A DNA stretch of 64,000 nt from Petrocella atlantisensis. Lineage in GTDB: Bacteria; Bacillota; Clostridia; Lachnospirales; Vallitaleaceae. The stretch is taken from positions 1,464,001 to 1,528,000 of the forward strand of contig NZ_LR130778.1 of assembly GCF_900538275.1 (NCBI RefSeq), written 5' to 3'. A model generated the notes under the pieces. The model ran no database searches. It was not told the DNA's origin and was given only the letters and a program-made list of their open reading frames with translations. How positions within the stretch are numbered: the first letter of the stretch is position 1; every line of letters begins with the position of its first letter. Positions 17,108-26,577 of the stretch are shown in pieces. Made by a program: the position numbers and the translations under genes.

Positions 17108-17197
17108 ACTGTCCATCGCCACTTTTTGAATGACTTTGGAATGAAAATCTGTTAAAATAGGGACAGAATGCTAGAGAATGTAAAAAGGAGCCTGCTT

Positions 17198-18151
17198 ATG
17201 TTATGGCCTGATCAAAAACCCTATTATAGCCTAAACGCATATTATCATCAGCTGTTTGGTCAGAAGACATACAAGATTGCTTTGGATATTGGCTTGACTT
17301 GTCCCAACAGAGACGGTACTTTGGATGATAGAGGCTGTATTTTTTGCTCTGGTTCCGGTTCCGGTGATTTTGCAACACCTTCAGCTTCAACCCTTGAAAG
17401 GCAACTGGAAAAAGCCAAAAATTTGTTATTAAAGAAATACGAAGGACATCATTTTATCGCTTATTTCCAGTCTTTTACCAATACCTATGGTCCCATAGAC
17501 TATATAAGGGCTACTTATAGAAGCATCATCCAAAGACCAGACATTGTAGGTCTTTCTATTGCGACGCGACCGGATTGTTTGTCAAAAGAGATTCTTGACT
17601 TATTGGAAGAATTAAATCAAATTAAACCTGTATGGGTAGAGCTAGGACTACAAAGTATTCACGAAAAGACCTCAAGTTTCATTAGAAGGTGCTATCCCTT
17701 GGAAGTATATGATCATGCCGTCCAAAGTCTGCATGCTATTAATATAAAAGTTGTGGTCCACTTGATTGCCGGACTCCCAACAGAAACAGATGCGCAATTT
17801 TTAGAAAGTGTAGCATATGTTCATCAATCTAAAGTCCACGGCATAAAAATTCAACTTCTCCAAATCCTTAGAAATACGGACTTGGGGCGTTTATATGAGG
17901 AAAAACCTTTTAGAGTATTGTCCCTTGATACTTATGCTAACTTAATTGTCACCGCCATTGCTAATATAAGTCCCAACATGGTTATTCATCGAATTACCGG
18001 TGATGCACCAAAAGAGGATTTGATTGCCCCCTTATGGAGCCTAAACAAGCGTGGTGTTCTGAATAAAATTCATCAATGTTTTAAGGATAGAGATTTATGG
18101 CAAGGAAAATTAATAGAAAACAACGAAAGAAGGTATGAACATGACCGGTAA
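17198..18151 (+). CDS. TIGR01212-type radical SAM protein (YhcC-like)
   Basis: About 317 residues. The radical SAM cluster site reads CPNRDGTLDDRGCIFCSGSG (C-x9-10-C-x2-C spacing typical of this family rather than plain CxxxCxxC); VGLSIATRPDCLS, WVELGLQSIHEKT and HLIAGLPTETDAQF follow in the TIM-barrel order. Members bind 4Fe-4S and SAM; the function of the YhcC family is not established. Start: ATG 17198 has AAAAGGAG seven bases upstream, better than ATG 17168 ten codons earlier. An extended -10 (TGTTAAAAT, about 17151-17159) is a possible promoter. The downstream DUF4364 gene overlaps the last 11 bases, so the two are likely coupled. Confidence 0.85.
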   Translation: MLWPDQKPYYSLNAYYHQLFGQKTYKIALDIGLTCPNRDGTLDDRGCIFCSGSGSGDFATPSASTLERQLEKAKNLLLKKYEGHHFIAYFQSFTNTYGPIDYIRATYRSIIQRPDIVGLSIATRPDCLSKEILDLLEELNQIKPVWVELGLQSIHEKTSSFIRRCYPLEVYDHAVQSLHAINIKVVVHLIAGLPTETDAQFLESVAYVHQSKVHGIKIQLLQILRNTDLGRLYEEKPFRVLSLDTYANLIVTAIANISPNMVIHRITGDAPKEDLIAPLWSLNKRGVLNKIHQCFKDRDLWQGKLIENNERRYEHDR

Positions 18152-18665
18152 CGATTATGAGCTAAGTCTAAACAAACTTATGATCTTGTTCCTAATTGAA
18201 AAAGCAGGATTACCCCTATCTAATACCCAACTCTCTGATTTTTTATTGGTTTCTGACTATACGGATTACTTTTCCCTTCAGACTTATATCGGACAGATGA
18301 TGGATGCTAGACTCCTTAAATCCTCTAAGATATCCAGCCATACGATCTATGATATCACAGATGCCGGTTGCGAGACCTTAGAGTACTTCAAAAACCATAT
18401 ACCCGAAAGCATCAAGGATGATATGATTATATATCTTAAAAATAATAAATATGATATTAAGTCCAAATTTGATGTTGTAGCCGACTACATACCTGAAAAA
18501 AATGGTGATTTTTATGTCAATTGTATTGCCAAAGAAGATAATAAGAATCTTATAGAGATTAATCTAAGGGTAACTGAAAAAGAGGAAGCATTAAAGATAT
18601 GTGATGCTTGGGAAAGTAAAAGCCATGAGATCTATAAACAGCTCTTATACAGTCTGCTTCAATAG
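18141..18665 (+). CDS. DUF4364 family protein (winged-helix-like)
   Basis: About 174 residues. The N-terminal half (LNKLMILFLIEKAGLPLSNT, SDFLLVSDYTDYFSLQTYIGQMMDARLLKS) has the helix pattern of a winged-helix DNA-binding domain, followed by a beta-rich C-terminal half ending ICDAWESKSHEIYKQLLYSLL. This matches my memory of DUF4364 proteins, a clostridial family of uncharacterised putative transcriptional regulators. ATG 18141 has AAAGAAGG seven bases before it, while ATG 18135 is too close to that site. It overlaps the radical SAM gene upstream and ends at a bidirectional terminator shared with engB. Function unknown. Confidence 0.75.
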   Translation: MTGNDYELSLNKLMILFLIEKAGLPLSNTQLSDFLLVSDYTDYFSLQTYIGQMMDARLLKSSKISSHTIYDITDAGCETLEYFKNHIPESIKDDMIIYLKNNKYDIKSKFDVVADYIPEKNGDFYVNCIAKEDNKNLIEINLRVTEKEEALKICDAWESKSHEIYKQLLYSLLQ

Positions 18666-18714
18666 ACTTTATACTATCGTTAAAATCGATATAAAGAAAA
18701 TATAAAGAAGATAC

Positions 18715-18744
18715 AAAAAACAGATTCAATCGAATCTGTTTTTT
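18715..18744. terminator. Bidirectional terminator between DUF4364 gene and engB
   Basis: AAAAAACAGATTC/GAATCTGTTTTTT with a 4-nt loop; A-run on one side and T-run on the other, so it can stop transcription from both converging genes. Confidence 0.85.
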
Positions 18745-18755
18745 GTTGTTTAGCC

Positions 18756-19388
18756 TTATTCTTCGTCTACATCAATTTCTTTTTCTTCATTTTGTTCCTG
18801 GACATACGCGAGCCATTGATCAATTTCATCCCAAATAGCTTCTGCACCTTGCTTGGTCATGGATGAAAAGGGAATAATCTGATCGATGCTGTGTAACGCT
18901 AATGCTTGTTTTATAATTTTTAAGTGCTTAATAATCTGAGACCTATTTAATTTATCTGCTTTGGTTGCTACGACCAAAGGTTCAAAACCTGCAGTCCTTA
19001 TGTAGTCCATCATGATACGATCATTTTCATTTGGAGTATGACGTATATCCACCAATAAGACAATCATACCAAGAGGTACTCTTCTATTGAGATAATACTC
19101 AATCATTTTACCCCATTGTTCTCTAGAAGCTCTAGCAACTTTTGCATAACCATATCCAGGTAAATCCACAAAATAAAGCTGTTCTTCTATATTATAGAAA
19201 TTAATGGTCTGTGTTTTACCCGGCTGTCCTGAGGTACGTGCCAATGCCTTACGATTAATGAGCGCATTGATAAGGGATGATTTACCTACATTGGATCTGC
19301 CTGCAAACGCTACTTCCGGATAATCCGTTTCGGGAAACTGTTCAAACTTGACGCCAACCGCTTCTAATCTGACATTATTTACTTGCAT
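18756..19388 (-). CDS. engB: Ribosome biogenesis GTPase EngB (YsxC/YihA)
   Basis: 210 residues of a TRAFAC-class GTPase needed for 50S subunit assembly. Motifs: G1 GRSNVGKSSLINALI (near 31-45), G2 region TSGQPGKTQTINFY, G3 DLPGYGYAK, G4 VATKADK, G5 near IIPFSSMTKQG. The N-terminus VNNVRLEAVGVKFEQFPETD is the family standard, and the acidic tail after residue 195 is a lineage extra. The start overlaps the end of lon by 14 bases, placing it last in the tig-clpP-clpX-lon-engB run. The lon-engB pairing is common in Firmicutes. Confidence 0.95.
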   Translation of the reverse strand: MQVNNVRLEAVGVKFEQFPETDYPEVAFAGRSNVGKSSLINALINRKALARTSGQPGKTQTINFYNIEEQLYFVDLPGYGYAKVARASREQWGKMIEYYLNRRVPLGMIVLLVDIRHTPNENDRIMMDYIRTAGFEPLVVATKADKLNRSQIIKHLKIIKQALALHSIDQIIPFSSMTKQGAEAIWDEIDQWLAYVQEQNEEKEIDVDEE

Positions 19389-21717
19389 CTTTTGTCTCCT
19401 TAATCAACGCTTCTTTCAGAACCTCGTCCATATTACGTACATATATAATGGTTAGTCCCGTCAGAATCTCTTCACTGATTTTCTCTATGTCCCTTTTGTT
19501 ATCAATCGGTATCAATACTTTTTCAATGCCTGCTCTTTTTGCTGCCAACAGTTTTTCTTTCAAACCACCTATAGGTAATACGCGCCCTCTTAATGTGATT
19601 TCTCCTGTCATAGCAACCTTATTGTGGACCTTAATTCCTGACAGGGCTGAGATGATAGCTGTAGCCAAGGTAATCCCTGCTGATGGACCATCTTTTGGAA
19701 CAGCACCTTGTGGGATATGAATATGGATATCCTTATTGGTATAAAACACCTTATCAATGTTATGACTGCCTGATATGGATCTTGTATAACTGATGGCTGC
19801 TCTGGCAGATTCCTTCATGACATCACCAATCTGTCCAGTAATCTCGAACTTACCGGTGCCGGGCATGACATTCACTTCAATGGACAGGGTGTCCCCGCCG
19901 ACTTCTGTCCAAGCCAAACCTCTAACAACGCCAATTTGTGGCTCATCACAACGCTTATCATAGTGAAACAAAGTAATTCCTAGATATTTTTTTATATTTT
20001 TTTCCGTGATTTGAACCCGTTTCTTCTCACCGATAACAATTTCTTTAGCTACTTTTCGACATATCTCACCGATTTTTCGTTCTAGATTTCGAACACCGGC
20101 TTCCTTCGTGTAACTATTAATCATCTCCATTAGCGCTTTATCACTAAACTTTAACTGACTGGCGGATAAGCCATGTTTATCCAGTTGTTTTTTTATCAAA
20201 TGCGATTTTGCTATATGTACCTTTTCATTGACCGTGTAACTATGTACCTCTATGATCTCAAGACGGTCCATTAATGGCCTCGGTATGGTCCTTAGGGTAT
20301 TTGCTGTACCAATAAACAATACATCGGATAAATCAACATTCATCTCAACATAATGGTCTCTAAACTTATCGTTTTGCTCACCATCTAAGACTTCAAGCAA
20401 TGCTGCTGATGGGTTGCCGCGCATATCGGAGCTCATTTTGTCCATCTCATCTAGCAAAATCAATGGATTGCTGGTCTTTGCCTGTTTCAAAGCATTCACA
20501 ATACGTCCCGGCATAGCACCTATGTAAGTTTTTCTATGTCCCCTAATATCTGCTTCATCTCTCACACCACCTAGAGATATTCTGGCGTAGTGGCGGTTAA
20601 GTGCTCTTGCAACAGACTTTGCTATGGAAGTCTTACCGGTTCCGGGAGGACCTACCAGACATATGATGGGACTATCGGTTTTTTGGGCTATTTTTCTAAC
20701 CGCCAAATGCTCAATGATTCTTTCTTTAACTTTTTCCAGACCGTAGTGGTCTTCATCCAAGATATCTCTAGCACCTTCGATGTCCGTACTTTCTATAGTT
20801 TTTTCATTCCAGGGCATCTCTAAGATGCATTCAATGTAGCTTCGAATAACAGAACCTTCTGCTGATGATGCTGACATACGCTTTAATCTTTTTAATTCCT
20901 TATAAAGCCTTTCTTTAATCTCCTCTGAAGCATTAAGGTTGTCGACTGCTTCCATATATTCCGAGACTTCATCTTCAATTTCTTGTTGATCACCAAGTTC
21001 TGTTTGAATGACTTTAAGTTGTTCCCTCAAGAAATATTCTTTTTGATTCTGATCGATTTTTTGTTTTACCTGATTATTAATGTTATTTTTTAATTTCATG
21101 ATTTCCACTTCAGCATTTAACATGGAAATGGCCAATTTGAATCTGGACTTGACCTCAATTTCGCCTAATATACTTTGTTTATTGGATAAGGATGTCATTA
21201 GATTGAAGGCAATATTATCCGTCATTTCACCAATATATTTGATTCTTCGTATGTTATTCAAGGTTTCTTTGGAAAAATTTGGATTGACCTTTTCATAATC
21301 ATGAATAGATTCAAAAGCGATGCGTCGCATTGCCTCTTCTTCTTCTGTACTAATGGGTACTTCCAATAACTCTATTTTTTCAATATTGGCTTCCAAATAA
21401 GATGTCTGGTCCGTAAAGTTAACAATTCGGCCACGGCTAATGCCTTCCACTAAGACACGCACAATTTTATTCGGTAGCTTAATCAATTGTTTTATTTTTG
21501 TAATGGTGCCATCCTTGTACATGTCTTCCACAATGCCCGGTTCTTCCACATGGGCTTGCTTCTGAGCAACCAAGAATATCATCTGACCTTCTAACATGGC
21601 CTGATCCAATGCTTTTACCGATTTATCTCGCTTCACATCAAAATGCATGATTGTGTTAGGAAAAAGGTTAATACCTCTTAAAGGCAAAACCGGCAATATA
21701 ATAGCATGTTCTGTCAT
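19375..21717 (-). CDS. lon: ATP-dependent protease La (Lon)
   Basis: 780 residues, normal Lon length. The N-terminal substrate domain begins ILPVLPLRGINLFPNTIMHF; the AAA+ module has Walker A GPPGTGKTSIAKSVARAL (near 355) and Walker B PLILLDEMDKM; the C-terminal protease domain has the catalytic serine in PKDGPSAGITLATA and lysine in GLKEKLLAAKRAG. Lon degrades misfolded and regulatory proteins in the cytoplasm. An AGGAGG-type site (AAAGGAGGTTTATAT) precedes ATG 21717. The gene follows clpX after 146 bases that include a hairpin, so it may have its own transcript with engB. Confidence 0.96.
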   Translation of the reverse strand: MTEHAIILPVLPLRGINLFPNTIMHFDVKRDKSVKALDQAMLEGQMIFLVAQKQAHVEEPGIVEDMYKDGTITKIKQLIKLPNKIVRVLVEGISRGRIVNFTDQTSYLEANIEKIELLEVPISTEEEEAMRRIAFESIHDYEKVNPNFSKETLNNIRRIKYIGEMTDNIAFNLMTSLSNKQSILGEIEVKSRFKLAISMLNAEVEIMKLKNNINNQVKQKIDQNQKEYFLREQLKVIQTELGDQQEIEDEVSEYMEAVDNLNASEEIKERLYKELKRLKRMSASSAEGSVIRSYIECILEMPWNEKTIESTDIEGARDILDEDHYGLEKVKERIIEHLAVRKIAQKTDSPIICLVGPPGTGKTSIAKSVARALNRHYARISLGGVRDEADIRGHRKTYIGAMPGRIVNALKQAKTSNPLILLDEMDKMSSDMRGNPSAALLEVLDGEQNDKFRDHYVEMNVDLSDVLFIGTANTLRTIPRPLMDRLEIIEVHSYTVNEKVHIAKSHLIKKQLDKHGLSASQLKFSDKALMEMINSYTKEAGVRNLERKIGEICRKVAKEIVIGEKKRVQITEKNIKKYLGITLFHYDKRCDEPQIGVVRGLAWTEVGGDTLSIEVNVMPGTGKFEITGQIGDVMKESARAAISYTRSISGSHNIDKVFYTNKDIHIHIPQGAVPKDGPSAGITLATAIISALSGIKVHNKVAMTGEITLRGRVLPIGGLKEKLLAAKRAGIEKVLIPIDNKRDIEKISEEILTGLTIIYVRNMDEVLKEALIKETKDASK

Positions 21718-21826
21718 ATATAAACCTCCTTTGATGGTGTATTTAGGTTGATTCTGGTAACCTATAACCCTCTGATAACTCTATTCTTGCTGATTATTCA
21801 ACGCCATAAGTTCTCAAAATAGCAAT

Positions 21827-21851
21827 AAGGGAGCTTAACAGCAGCCCCCTT
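21827..21851 (-). terminator. Hairpin after clpX, probable weak terminator
   Basis: Read on the minus strand AAGGGGGCT and AGCTCCCTT form a 9-bp stem (one G-U pair) with a 7-nt loop, followed by ATTGCTATTTT. The T-tract is interrupted, so termination may be partial and allow read-through into lon. Confidence 0.5.
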
Positions 21852-21863
21852 AAATACTATTCT

Positions 21864-23174
21864 CTATGCTGTTTCGTTTTCACTTTTACGTTTGCTTCTT
21901 GGTTTGGGTAGTGCCGGATCTTTTTTAATCGTTGCTACATTCTCATTCACTACAACCTGAGGATAACTTTTATTTTCAACCGTTTCCTTTGTTATAATGC
22001 ATTTTTCTATCTTTTCATTGGATGGAATCTCATACATAATCTCCATCATCAACTCTTCTAGTATAGCTCTTAGTCCACGAGCACCTGTCTTACGTTTGAC
22101 TGCCAGACCTGCAATAGCAACCAATGCCTCTTCTTCAAACTCCAGTTCAACATCGTCTAACATAAAAAGACTCTCATATTGTTTGACCAAAGCATTTTTG
22201 GGCTGCGTCAAAATCTGGACCAATACCTCTTCTGTTAAGTTTGATAGGGTAACACTTACGGGTACACGACCGACAAACTCAGGAATTAAGCCGAATTTCA
22301 ATAAATCTTGTGGCAGTAGTTTTTCAAGTATTGCACCTACTTGCACATCTCTTTTACTGACGATATCCGCTCCAAAGCCCATGGATTTTGTTCCGACTCT
22401 TTGCTCTATCACCTTTTCCAGGCCATCAAAAGCACCTGCGCATATAAAAAGAATATTGGTTGTATCGATTTGAATGAATTCCTGATGAGGATGCTTTCGA
22501 CCACCTTGTGGCGGAACAGATGCTACTGTACCCTCTAGGATTTTTAGTAAAGCCTGTTGGACACCTTCACCACTAACATCTCTGGTAATGGATGGGTTCT
22601 CGGACTTACGTGCGATCTTATCAATCTCGTCTATATATATGATACCTTGCTCTGCTTTTTCAATGTCAAAATCTGCCGCTTGAATCAAACGCAATAGAAT
22701 ATTTTCTACATCTTCTCCAACATAGCCTGCTTCCGTTAAAGATGTTGCATCCGCTATTGCAAAAGGTACGTTTAACATACGGGCCAGTGTTTGGGCCAAC
22801 AAAGTTTTACCGGATCCTGTTGGGCCAACCATTAAAATATTGCTTTTTTGTAGCTCAACGTCTTCTGAAACATAATTGCTACGGATTCTCTTATAGTGGT
22901 TATAAACCGCAACCGCCAAAGTTTTCTTAGCTTTTTCCTGTCCGATTACATAACCGTCTAGGAATGTCTTGATTTCTATTGGCTTTGGTACATTAGCCAA
23001 TTCAACCTCTTCTTTAAAATCCTGGAACTCTTCTTCCACAATATCTGCACATAGCTCTATGCATTCATCACATATGTAGACATTTGGTCCTGCAATTAAT
23101 TTTCTTACTTGATCTTGAGTTTTATGACAAAAAGAACATCTAAGTTGCTTCTTATCATCAAATTTGTTAGCCAT
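21864..23174 (-). CDS. clpX: ATP-dependent Clp protease ATP-binding subunit ClpX
   Basis: 436 residues. The N-terminal zinc-binding domain has [18 protein letters not shown] and [10 protein letters not shown] (four cysteines), which recognises substrates and adaptors. The AAA+ core has Walker [16 protein letters not shown] and Walker [12 protein letters not shown], with the [14 protein letters not shown] pore-region neighbour and the arginine-bearing [13 protein letters not shown]. ClpX unfolds proteins and feeds them to ClpP, whose gene is 19 bases upstream in transcription order. The tail after residue 410 is basic and variable. Start ATG 23174 is preceded by AGTAGGTGG. Confidence 0.97.
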   Translation of the reverse strand: MANKFDDKKQLRCSFCHKTQDQVRKLIAGPNVYICDECIELCADIVEEEFQDFKEEVELANVPKPIEIKTFLDGYVIGQEKAKKTLAVAVYNHYKRIRSNYVSEDVELQKSNILMVGPTGSGKTLLAQTLARMLNVPFAIADATSLTEAGYVGEDVENILLRLIQAADFDIEKAEQGIIYIDEIDKIARKSENPSITRDVSGEGVQQALLKILEGTVASVPPQGGRKHPHQEFIQIDTTNILFICAGAFDGLEKVIEQRVGTKSMGFGADIVSKRDVQVGAILEKLLPQDLLKFGLIPEFVGRVPVSVTLSNLTEEVLVQILTQPKNALVKQYESLFMLDDVELEFEEEALVAIAGLAVKRKTGARGLRAILEELMMEIMYEIPSNEKIEKCIITKETVENKSYPQVVVNENVATIKKDPALPKPRSKRKSENETA

Positions 23175-23192
23175 TTGTCCACCTACTTTCAG

Positions 23193-23774
23193 TTATCGCT
23201 TTTCGATAACTTTATCAACCAGACCATAAGCAACTGCTTGTTCCGCTGTCATAAAGTTATCTCTTTCTGTGTCTTTTTCAATGACCTCAAGGGGTTGTCC
23301 AGTTCGCTCACTTAAGATCTTGTTCAATGATTCACGCATAGCAATAATCCGTTCTGCATGAATCTTAATGTCCGTAGCTTGTCCTTGAGTACCGCCAAGA
23401 GGTTGATGAATCATAACTTCTGCATTTGGCAGAACAAATCTTTTACCTTTTGCACCGCCGGCGAGTAAAAACGCGCCCATACTTGCAGCCATACCCACGC
23501 ATATCGTCGATACATCTGGCTTAATCAACTGCATGGTATCATAAATCGCCATACCTGCTGTTATGGAACCTCCGGGACTGTTGATGTAAAGATGAATGTC
23601 TTTATCAGGGTCCTCGGCCTCTAGAAACAACATCTGTGCTACCACTAAGCTAGCTGTTGTATTGTTCACTTCTTCAGCTAGAAAAATTATACGGTCTTTT
23701 AATAATCTTGAGAAGATATCGTAGGTACGTTCTCCTCGACTTGTTTGCTCTACTACATAGGGTACTAAACTCAT
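23193..23774 (-). CDS. clpP: ATP-dependent Clp protease proteolytic subunit ClpP
   Basis: 193 residues from ATG 23774 ([20 protein letters not shown]), with AAAGGAGG eight bases upstream; the open frame extends ten codons further but this start matches the family. The catalytic serine is in [14 protein letters not shown], the histidine in [10 protein letters not shown], and the aspartate in [12 protein letters not shown]. Fourteen subunits form the proteolytic chamber. The gene lies between tig and clpX, the classic tig-clpP-clpX order, so newly made proteins, folding and degradation functions are coexpressed. Confidence 0.97.
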   Translation of the reverse strand: MSLVPYVVEQTSRGERTYDIFSRLLKDRIIFLAEEVNNTTASLVVAQMLFLEAEDPDKDIHLYINSPGGSITAGMAIYDTMQLIKPDVSTICVGMAASMGAFLLAGGAKGKRFVLPNAEVMIHQPLGGTQGQATDIKIHAERIIAMRESLNKILSERTGQPLEVIEKDTERDNFMTAEQAVAYGLVDKVIEKR

Positions 23775-23832
23775 ATTACCATCCTCCTTTTTCGGAATTG
23801 GCATTGCCTTAATCTATATCCAAATTGTCTTA

Positions 23833-25119
23833 TTACACTTCTTTAGATGCTTCCACGACAAGGTCAAGGGCCTTTTGATTTAACATGTCTTGGCGAATAG
23901 AGTCTTTTTCTTCATCACCAATAGTTTCCTTAAGCACTGCAAGATCCATGTTGTATTGTTCTGCCATAGCAACCAGTTCCGCCTCAACAGCTTCATCCGT
24001 TACTTCAAGGTTTTCAGCTTTAGCGATTGCTTCAAGTACCAATCTCACCTTGATTTTTTCAATGGCTTGACCTTTCATTTGCTCTTTTAATGTATTCATA
24101 TTTTGACCTGTTACTCTGAAATAGTCTTCAATCTTCATACCTTGTGTTTGAAGTCTTTGTGAAAATTCATAGGTCATATTTTCTGCTTCTAGGTCAACCA
24201 TAGGTTCAGGCATGTCCATTGTCGCATTCTCAATAATCGCTTTGAGCAGATTGCTTTGAGCTTCTTGCTTGCTTGCTGCTTCTTTCTTATCAAGAATATG
24301 TTTTGCAACATCTTCTTTGTATTCTGCTAGAGTATCAAATTCTGACACATCTTTGGCAAACTCATCATCAAGAACCGGCATTTCTTTTGCCTTAATCTCA
24401 TGTACCGTTACCGTAAACATTGCAGGTTTACCTCTTAGGGCTTCTGACTGATAGTCTTCTGGGAAAGTAACGTTAACTTCAAAAGTCTCACCAATATTTT
24501 TTCCGATGATTTGTTCTTCAAAAGTATCAATAAATGAGCCTGAACCAATGACTAGGCTGAAGTTCTCTGCCTTACCACCGGCAAAAGCTTCACCATCAAC
24601 AAAACCTTCAAAATCAATGACAACATGGTCATCCATCTCTACCGGTCTACCGACAACGCCGACCATCCTTGAATTTTTCTCTAGGACACTCTTTAGTTCT
24701 GCTTCAATATCTTCGTCTGTAACTTCTACTGTGGTTTTTTCCACTTCAAGACCTTTATAATCTCCAAGGGTCACTTCCGGTTTTACAGCAACTTTTGCTG
24801 TAAAGATGAAGTTTTTTCCGGGTTCGATTTGTTCAACATCTACTTCAGGTCTTGACATGACTTCAAGTCCGGTATCTTCTACCGCTTGATCATAAGCATC
24901 AGGAATAATACCATTGGCTGCATCTTCATAAAATACATTGGCACCATAAACTTTTTCTATTAATTTACGTGGTGCTCGACCTTTTCTAAAACCTTGAATA
25001 GTAATCTTACCTCTATTCTTCAAGTAGGCTGCTTGTAAACTTTTTTCAAACTCATTTGCATCCACTTCGATTACAAGTTTCACCATACTGTTTTCTAATT
25101 TTTCCACTTTTGTGTTCAT
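23833..25119 (-). CDS. tig: Trigger factor, ribosome-associated chaperone and prolyl isomerase
   Basis: 428 residues. The N-terminal ribosome-binding domain has the signature GFRKGRAPRKLIEKVYG (near 43-59). The FKBP-type domain (about 150-245) contains DDHVVIDFEGFVDGEAFAGG and the C-terminal chaperone arms are helical (KEAASKQEAQSNLLKAIIEN). It binds nascent chains at the ribosome exit. AAGGAGGAAC precedes the ATG. A consensus-like promoter sits 27 bases upstream of the start (25147-25176), and three TTTAACCA boxes surround it, suggesting specific regulation of this tig-clpPX run. Confidence 0.96.
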   Translation of the reverse strand: MNTKVEKLENSMVKLVIEVDANEFEKSLQAAYLKNRGKITIQGFRKGRAPRKLIEKVYGANVFYEDAANGIIPDAYDQAVEDTGLEVMSRPEVDVEQIEPGKNFIFTAKVAVKPEVTLGDYKGLEVEKTTVEVTDEDIEAELKSVLEKNSRMVGVVGRPVEMDDHVVIDFEGFVDGEAFAGGKAENFSLVIGSGSFIDTFEEQIIGKNIGETFEVNVTFPEDYQSEALRGKPAMFTVTVHEIKAKEMPVLDDEFAKDVSEFDTLAEYKEDVAKHILDKKEAASKQEAQSNLLKAIIENATMDMPEPMVDLEAENMTYEFSQRLQTQGMKIEDYFRVTGQNMNTLKEQMKGQAIEKIKVRLVLEAIAKAENLEVTDEAVEAELVAMAEQYNMDLAVLKETIGDEEKDSIRQDMLNQKALDLVVEASKEV

Positions 25120-25147
25120 TGATTTGTTCCTCCTTGATTAACTTCTA

Positions 25148-25176
25148 TTCTTATTTAATTATGGTTAAAGTGTCAA
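25148..25176 (-). promoter_or_regulatory. Sigma-A-type promoter of tig-clpP-clpX
   Basis: Minus-strand TTGACA (25176-25171), 17-base spacer, TAAGAA (25153-25148, followed by T). A TTTAACCAtAATTAA box occupies the spacer. A second, weaker extended -10 (TGTTATAAT, 25303-25311) lies upstream and would give a longer leader. Confidence 0.65.
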
Positions 25177-25299
25177 ATCTATATGTTGTAGGTTGGTTTA
25201 GAAAAACCTAATATTAACGCTTTAACCAATTATCTATTTCAAATCAGCCTTAGGCTGCATTTTTGAATCTGGGCATAATGACCCAAGTTTAACCATTAA
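25155..25299. promoter_or_regulatory. Three TTTAACCA boxes around the tig promoter, candidate operators
   Basis: On the plus strand TTTAACCA occurs at 25288-25295 and 25221-25228, and in inverted form (TGGTTAAA) at 25162-25169, inside the spacer of the tig promoter. Flanks are also similar (AT-rich ATTAA/AATTA). They do not match the CtsR (GGTCAAA) or CIRCE (TTAGCACTC) operators I know. Regulatory meaning is inferred. Confidence 0.35.
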
Positions 25300-25362
25300 A
25301 TCATTATAACACAGTAGAATTTAGAATACTATACTTAATTTAGCGGTTATAAATAGGATAAA

Positions 25363-25396
25363 TAAAAAATCTGTATGACCGATAAGGCTACAGATT
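25363..25396 (-). terminator. Terminator of the DJ-1/PfpI gene
   Basis: Read on the minus strand AATCTGTA and TACAGATT pair around a 13-nt loop and are followed by TTTTTTATTT. It lies ten bases past the stop codon. Confidence 0.7.
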
Positions 25397-25405
25397 CTTT
25401 ATTCG

Positions 25406-25954
25406 TTATGCCAGTATTAGTTTTTTTTGAAGCGCCACTACCTCCGCCTCATCCAAATACCACTTAAGAATCTCCAAGCCAAAGGCCATGGCTACACCTG
25501 CACCTTTTGCCGTAATAATGTTACCATCCATAACAACTTCATTGCCACTTATTTTTGCACCTTTCAAATGGGCTTCATTACCAGGATAAGCAATTGCTTC
25601 CTTACCTGTTAGTAAACCAAGGTCGCCAAGTATGCTAGGTGCTGCACATATGGCTGCCAGTTTCTTGCCTGACGAATAAAAAGTAGGCAGAAGCGCCATT
25701 AAGCTTTCATGTTTACTCAGATTCTCTGTGCCCGGCATACCACCTGGTAGTATAAGTACCTCATATTCTGAATAATCCACTTCATAAAAAAGTCGATCGC
25801 ATTTAAGGGTAATATCATGGGCACCTGTAACATCCAAATTACCGGAAACAGATATTAAGTCAAGTGTCATACCACCTCTTCTTAAAACATCTATGGTACT
25901 TACCGCTTCAATCTCTTCAAATCCGGTCGCTAAAAATATTGCCATTTTTGTCAT
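25406..25954 (-). CDS. DJ-1/PfpI family protein
   Basis: 182 residues. The N-terminus MAIFLATGFEEIEAVSTIDVLRRGG has the conserved glutamate, and KLAAICAAPSIL carries the reactive cysteine (near 105) at the nucleophile elbow, as in DJ-1/YajL/ThiJ proteins. The LPGGMPGTENL segment and TAKGAGVAMAFGLEIL tail also fit. Members act as glyoxalase-like or protein-repair/redox enzymes in the cytoplasm; which applies here is not clear. The gene is monocistronic, with its own terminator, and diverges from the CYTH gene. Confidence 0.88.
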   Translation of the reverse strand: MTKMAIFLATGFEEIEAVSTIDVLRRGGMTLDLISVSGNLDVTGAHDITLKCDRLFYEVDYSEYEVLILPGGMPGTENLSKHESLMALLPTFYSSGKKLAAICAAPSILGDLGLLTGKEAIAYPGNEAHLKGAKISGNEVVMDGNIITAKGAGVAMAFGLEILKWYLDEAEVVALQKKLILA

Positions 25955-26077
25955 AAAATACCTCCGTAATAATCTAATAAGTCAACATGCTTTTTACCAG
26001 ATTATGGTTTATAATATAAGATAATCCTAATATCGATTTACATAACCCTAGTTTATCATAAAAGAAAGGTTTTTAGA

Positions 26078-26539
26078 ATGGAAATAGAAAGAAAATTCAT
26101 TGTATCCTCTTTACCCGGCTCACTGGCCTCTTATCCCAAAAAAGAAATTCTTCAAGGTTATGTTAGTACCAGCCCCGTCATTCGTATACGCAAATCCAAT
26201 GAAGACTATTTCTTAACGTGTAAAGGTAAGGGACTGCTTGCTCGGGAAGAATTCGAGATCTCCATAACCGCCTTGGAATTTGAACATCTGTCTTCTAAGT
26301 TGGATTATTATTTGATTCATAAAACCAGATACCTCATCCCTTTTGGTGATTTCACCATTGAGCTTGATGTCTTTAAAGATCGGCTTGAGGGTCTTATCAT
26401 GGCTGAGGTGGAATTCCCATCCTTAGAGGCTGCACATGATTTTGATGCACCGGACTGGTTTGAAGAAGAAGTCACCGAAGACGGCCGATATCAAAATAAT
26501 GCCCTGTGTCGGTTAAATACTTTTAATGAGCTGGAGTAA
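26078..26539 (+). CDS. CYTH domain protein (triphosphate tunnel metalloenzyme type)
   Basis: 153 residues. It begins with the CYTH hallmark MEIERKFIV (ExExK) and continues with the alternating charged beta strands of the tunnel fold: VIRIRKSNEDYFLTCKGKG, REEFEISI, KTRYLIPFGDFTIELDVFKD, LIMAEVEFPS. Such proteins (CYTH, as in YgiF/NeuTTM) often hydrolyse inorganic triphosphate. AGAAAGG precedes the ATG. It is a single gene ending at a hairpin that also bounds the tRNA operon. Substrate unproven. Confidence 0.87.
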   Translation: MEIERKFIVSSLPGSLASYPKKEILQGYVSTSPVIRIRKSNEDYFLTCKGKGLLAREEFEISITALEFEHLSSKLDYYLIHKTRYLIPFGDFTIELDVFKDRLEGLIMAEVEFPSLEAAHDFDAPDWFEEEVTEDGRYQNNALCRLNTFNELE

Positions 26540-26540
26540 C

Positions 26541-26573
26541 AAAAAAAGAATCTACTCAGTAGATTCTTTTTTT
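26541..26573. terminator. Bidirectional terminator between CYTH gene and tRNA operon
   Basis: AAAAAAAGAATCTAC-TCA-GTAGATTCTTTTTTT, an 8-bp GC-containing stem inside A and T runs. It starts two bases after the CYTH stop and ends five bases before the 3' end of tRNA-Leu. Confidence 0.85.
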
Positions 26574-26577
26574 GTAA

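Noticed and set aside
21997-22473. Plus-strand open frame of 158 codons opposite clpX
   Set aside because: It lies entirely antisense to a highly conserved gene, has low-complexity Ser/Thr composition typical of antisense frames and no ribosome binding site.
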